DNA of 64,000 nucleotides, from positions 16,999,067-17,063,066 of the forward strand of contig NC_051087.1 in the NCBI RefSeq assembly GCF_901709675.1, written 5' to 3'. Source of the DNA: Syngnathus acus. Lineage: Eukaryota; Chordata; Actinopteri; Syngnathiformes; Syngnathidae. The DNA itself is not shown here. Position 1 is the stretch's first letter. More model-generated notes on the stretch are below. The model was not told the origin of the DNA. It saw only the letters and a list, made by a program, of their open reading frames with translations, and ran no database searches.

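Larger units (their letters stand above)
62182..63442. mobile_element. Fold-back Tc1-like element (two C-terminal halves, head to head)
   Basis: Ends CAGTATCTCACAAAAGTGAG and CTCACTTTTGTGAGATACTG, preceded by TA on the left (right flank mutated to CA). The arms 62182-62704 and 62934-63442 are inverted copies of about 510-520 bp, each holding the transposase C-terminus and 3' region. The unique middle (62705-62933) belongs to the left copy. So this is not a simple element with one transposase but a palindromic derivative. Confidence 0.88.

Noticed and set aside
61352-61534. A Lys/Glu/Arg repeat protein frame on the minus strand
   Set aside because: It is only the translation of the (CTTT)n microsatellite.
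1-64000. A novel multigene defence or biosynthetic system
   Set aside because: All long frames are explained by known transposon families or by the single host gene. No cluster of unexplained genes is present.

Overview
The window is nuclear DNA of a ray-finned (teleost-type) fish. The evidence is split exons with canonical GT/AG borders and a transposon load typical of fish: CR1/L2- and Rex3/RTE-type LINEs, a Penelope-like element, tRNA-derived SINEs, Tc1, pogo/Tigger and hAT DNA transposons, and a retrovirus-like element. There is no sign of operons, CRISPR or prokaryotic genes.

One host gene runs left to right through almost the whole window. Thirteen short exons (5775-5836 to 63976-end) join in perfect reading phase to about 370 codons, under 2% of the DNA. 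They encode the second half of a matrin-type zinc finger, a short basic/polar and a Ser/Thr-rich linker, a first RRM split over two exons by a 9.9 kb intron, an acidic Ser/Thr linker, and a second RRM. This fits the ZNF638/MATR3 family of nuclear RNA-binding proteins, most likely ZNF638; start and end lie outside the window. The introns are very large because of transposon insertions.

Layout. 1-5774: truncated L2-type LINE abutting a Tc1 fragment, a hAT relic, a complete hAT MITE and a TA-flanked MITE. 5775-6694: exons 1-3. 6908-7781: hAT. 7918-15110: Penelope-like element holding a SINE, a MITE and a 5'-inverted (twin-primed) LINE. 15215-17160: Rex3-like pieces and two SINEs. 17639-20651: exons 4-5 around two pogo/Tigger-like MITEs. 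21067-24335: LINE with an intact 1001-codon ORF, tail-to-tail with a second LINE (24337-26955). 27264-30418: palindromic MITEs. 30592-30687: exon 6. 30709-36505: pogo element holding a Rex3-like LINE that itself holds two further insertions. 36683-44912: hAT split by a gammaretrovirus-like provirus (36736-44561). 45109-45292: exons 7-8. 46295-49629: MITE and a hAT inside a hAT. 50438-54896: Ac-like hAT holding a near-complete Rex3-like LINE. 56163-56720: exons 9-10. 57055-60760: decayed LINE pieces, one with a restriction-like endonuclease end. 61027-61726: exons 11-12. 62182-63442: fold-back Tc1 element. 63976-64000: start of exon 13.

No novel multigene system was found. The most notable items are the twin-primed LINE in the Penelope element, the provirus with near-identical LTRs but a gutted pol gene, the intact LINE ORF starting inside a YY1-type motif, the repeated survival of only the N-terminal zinc finger in four different hAT elements, and several nested insertions whose duplicated target sites give a relative order of events.
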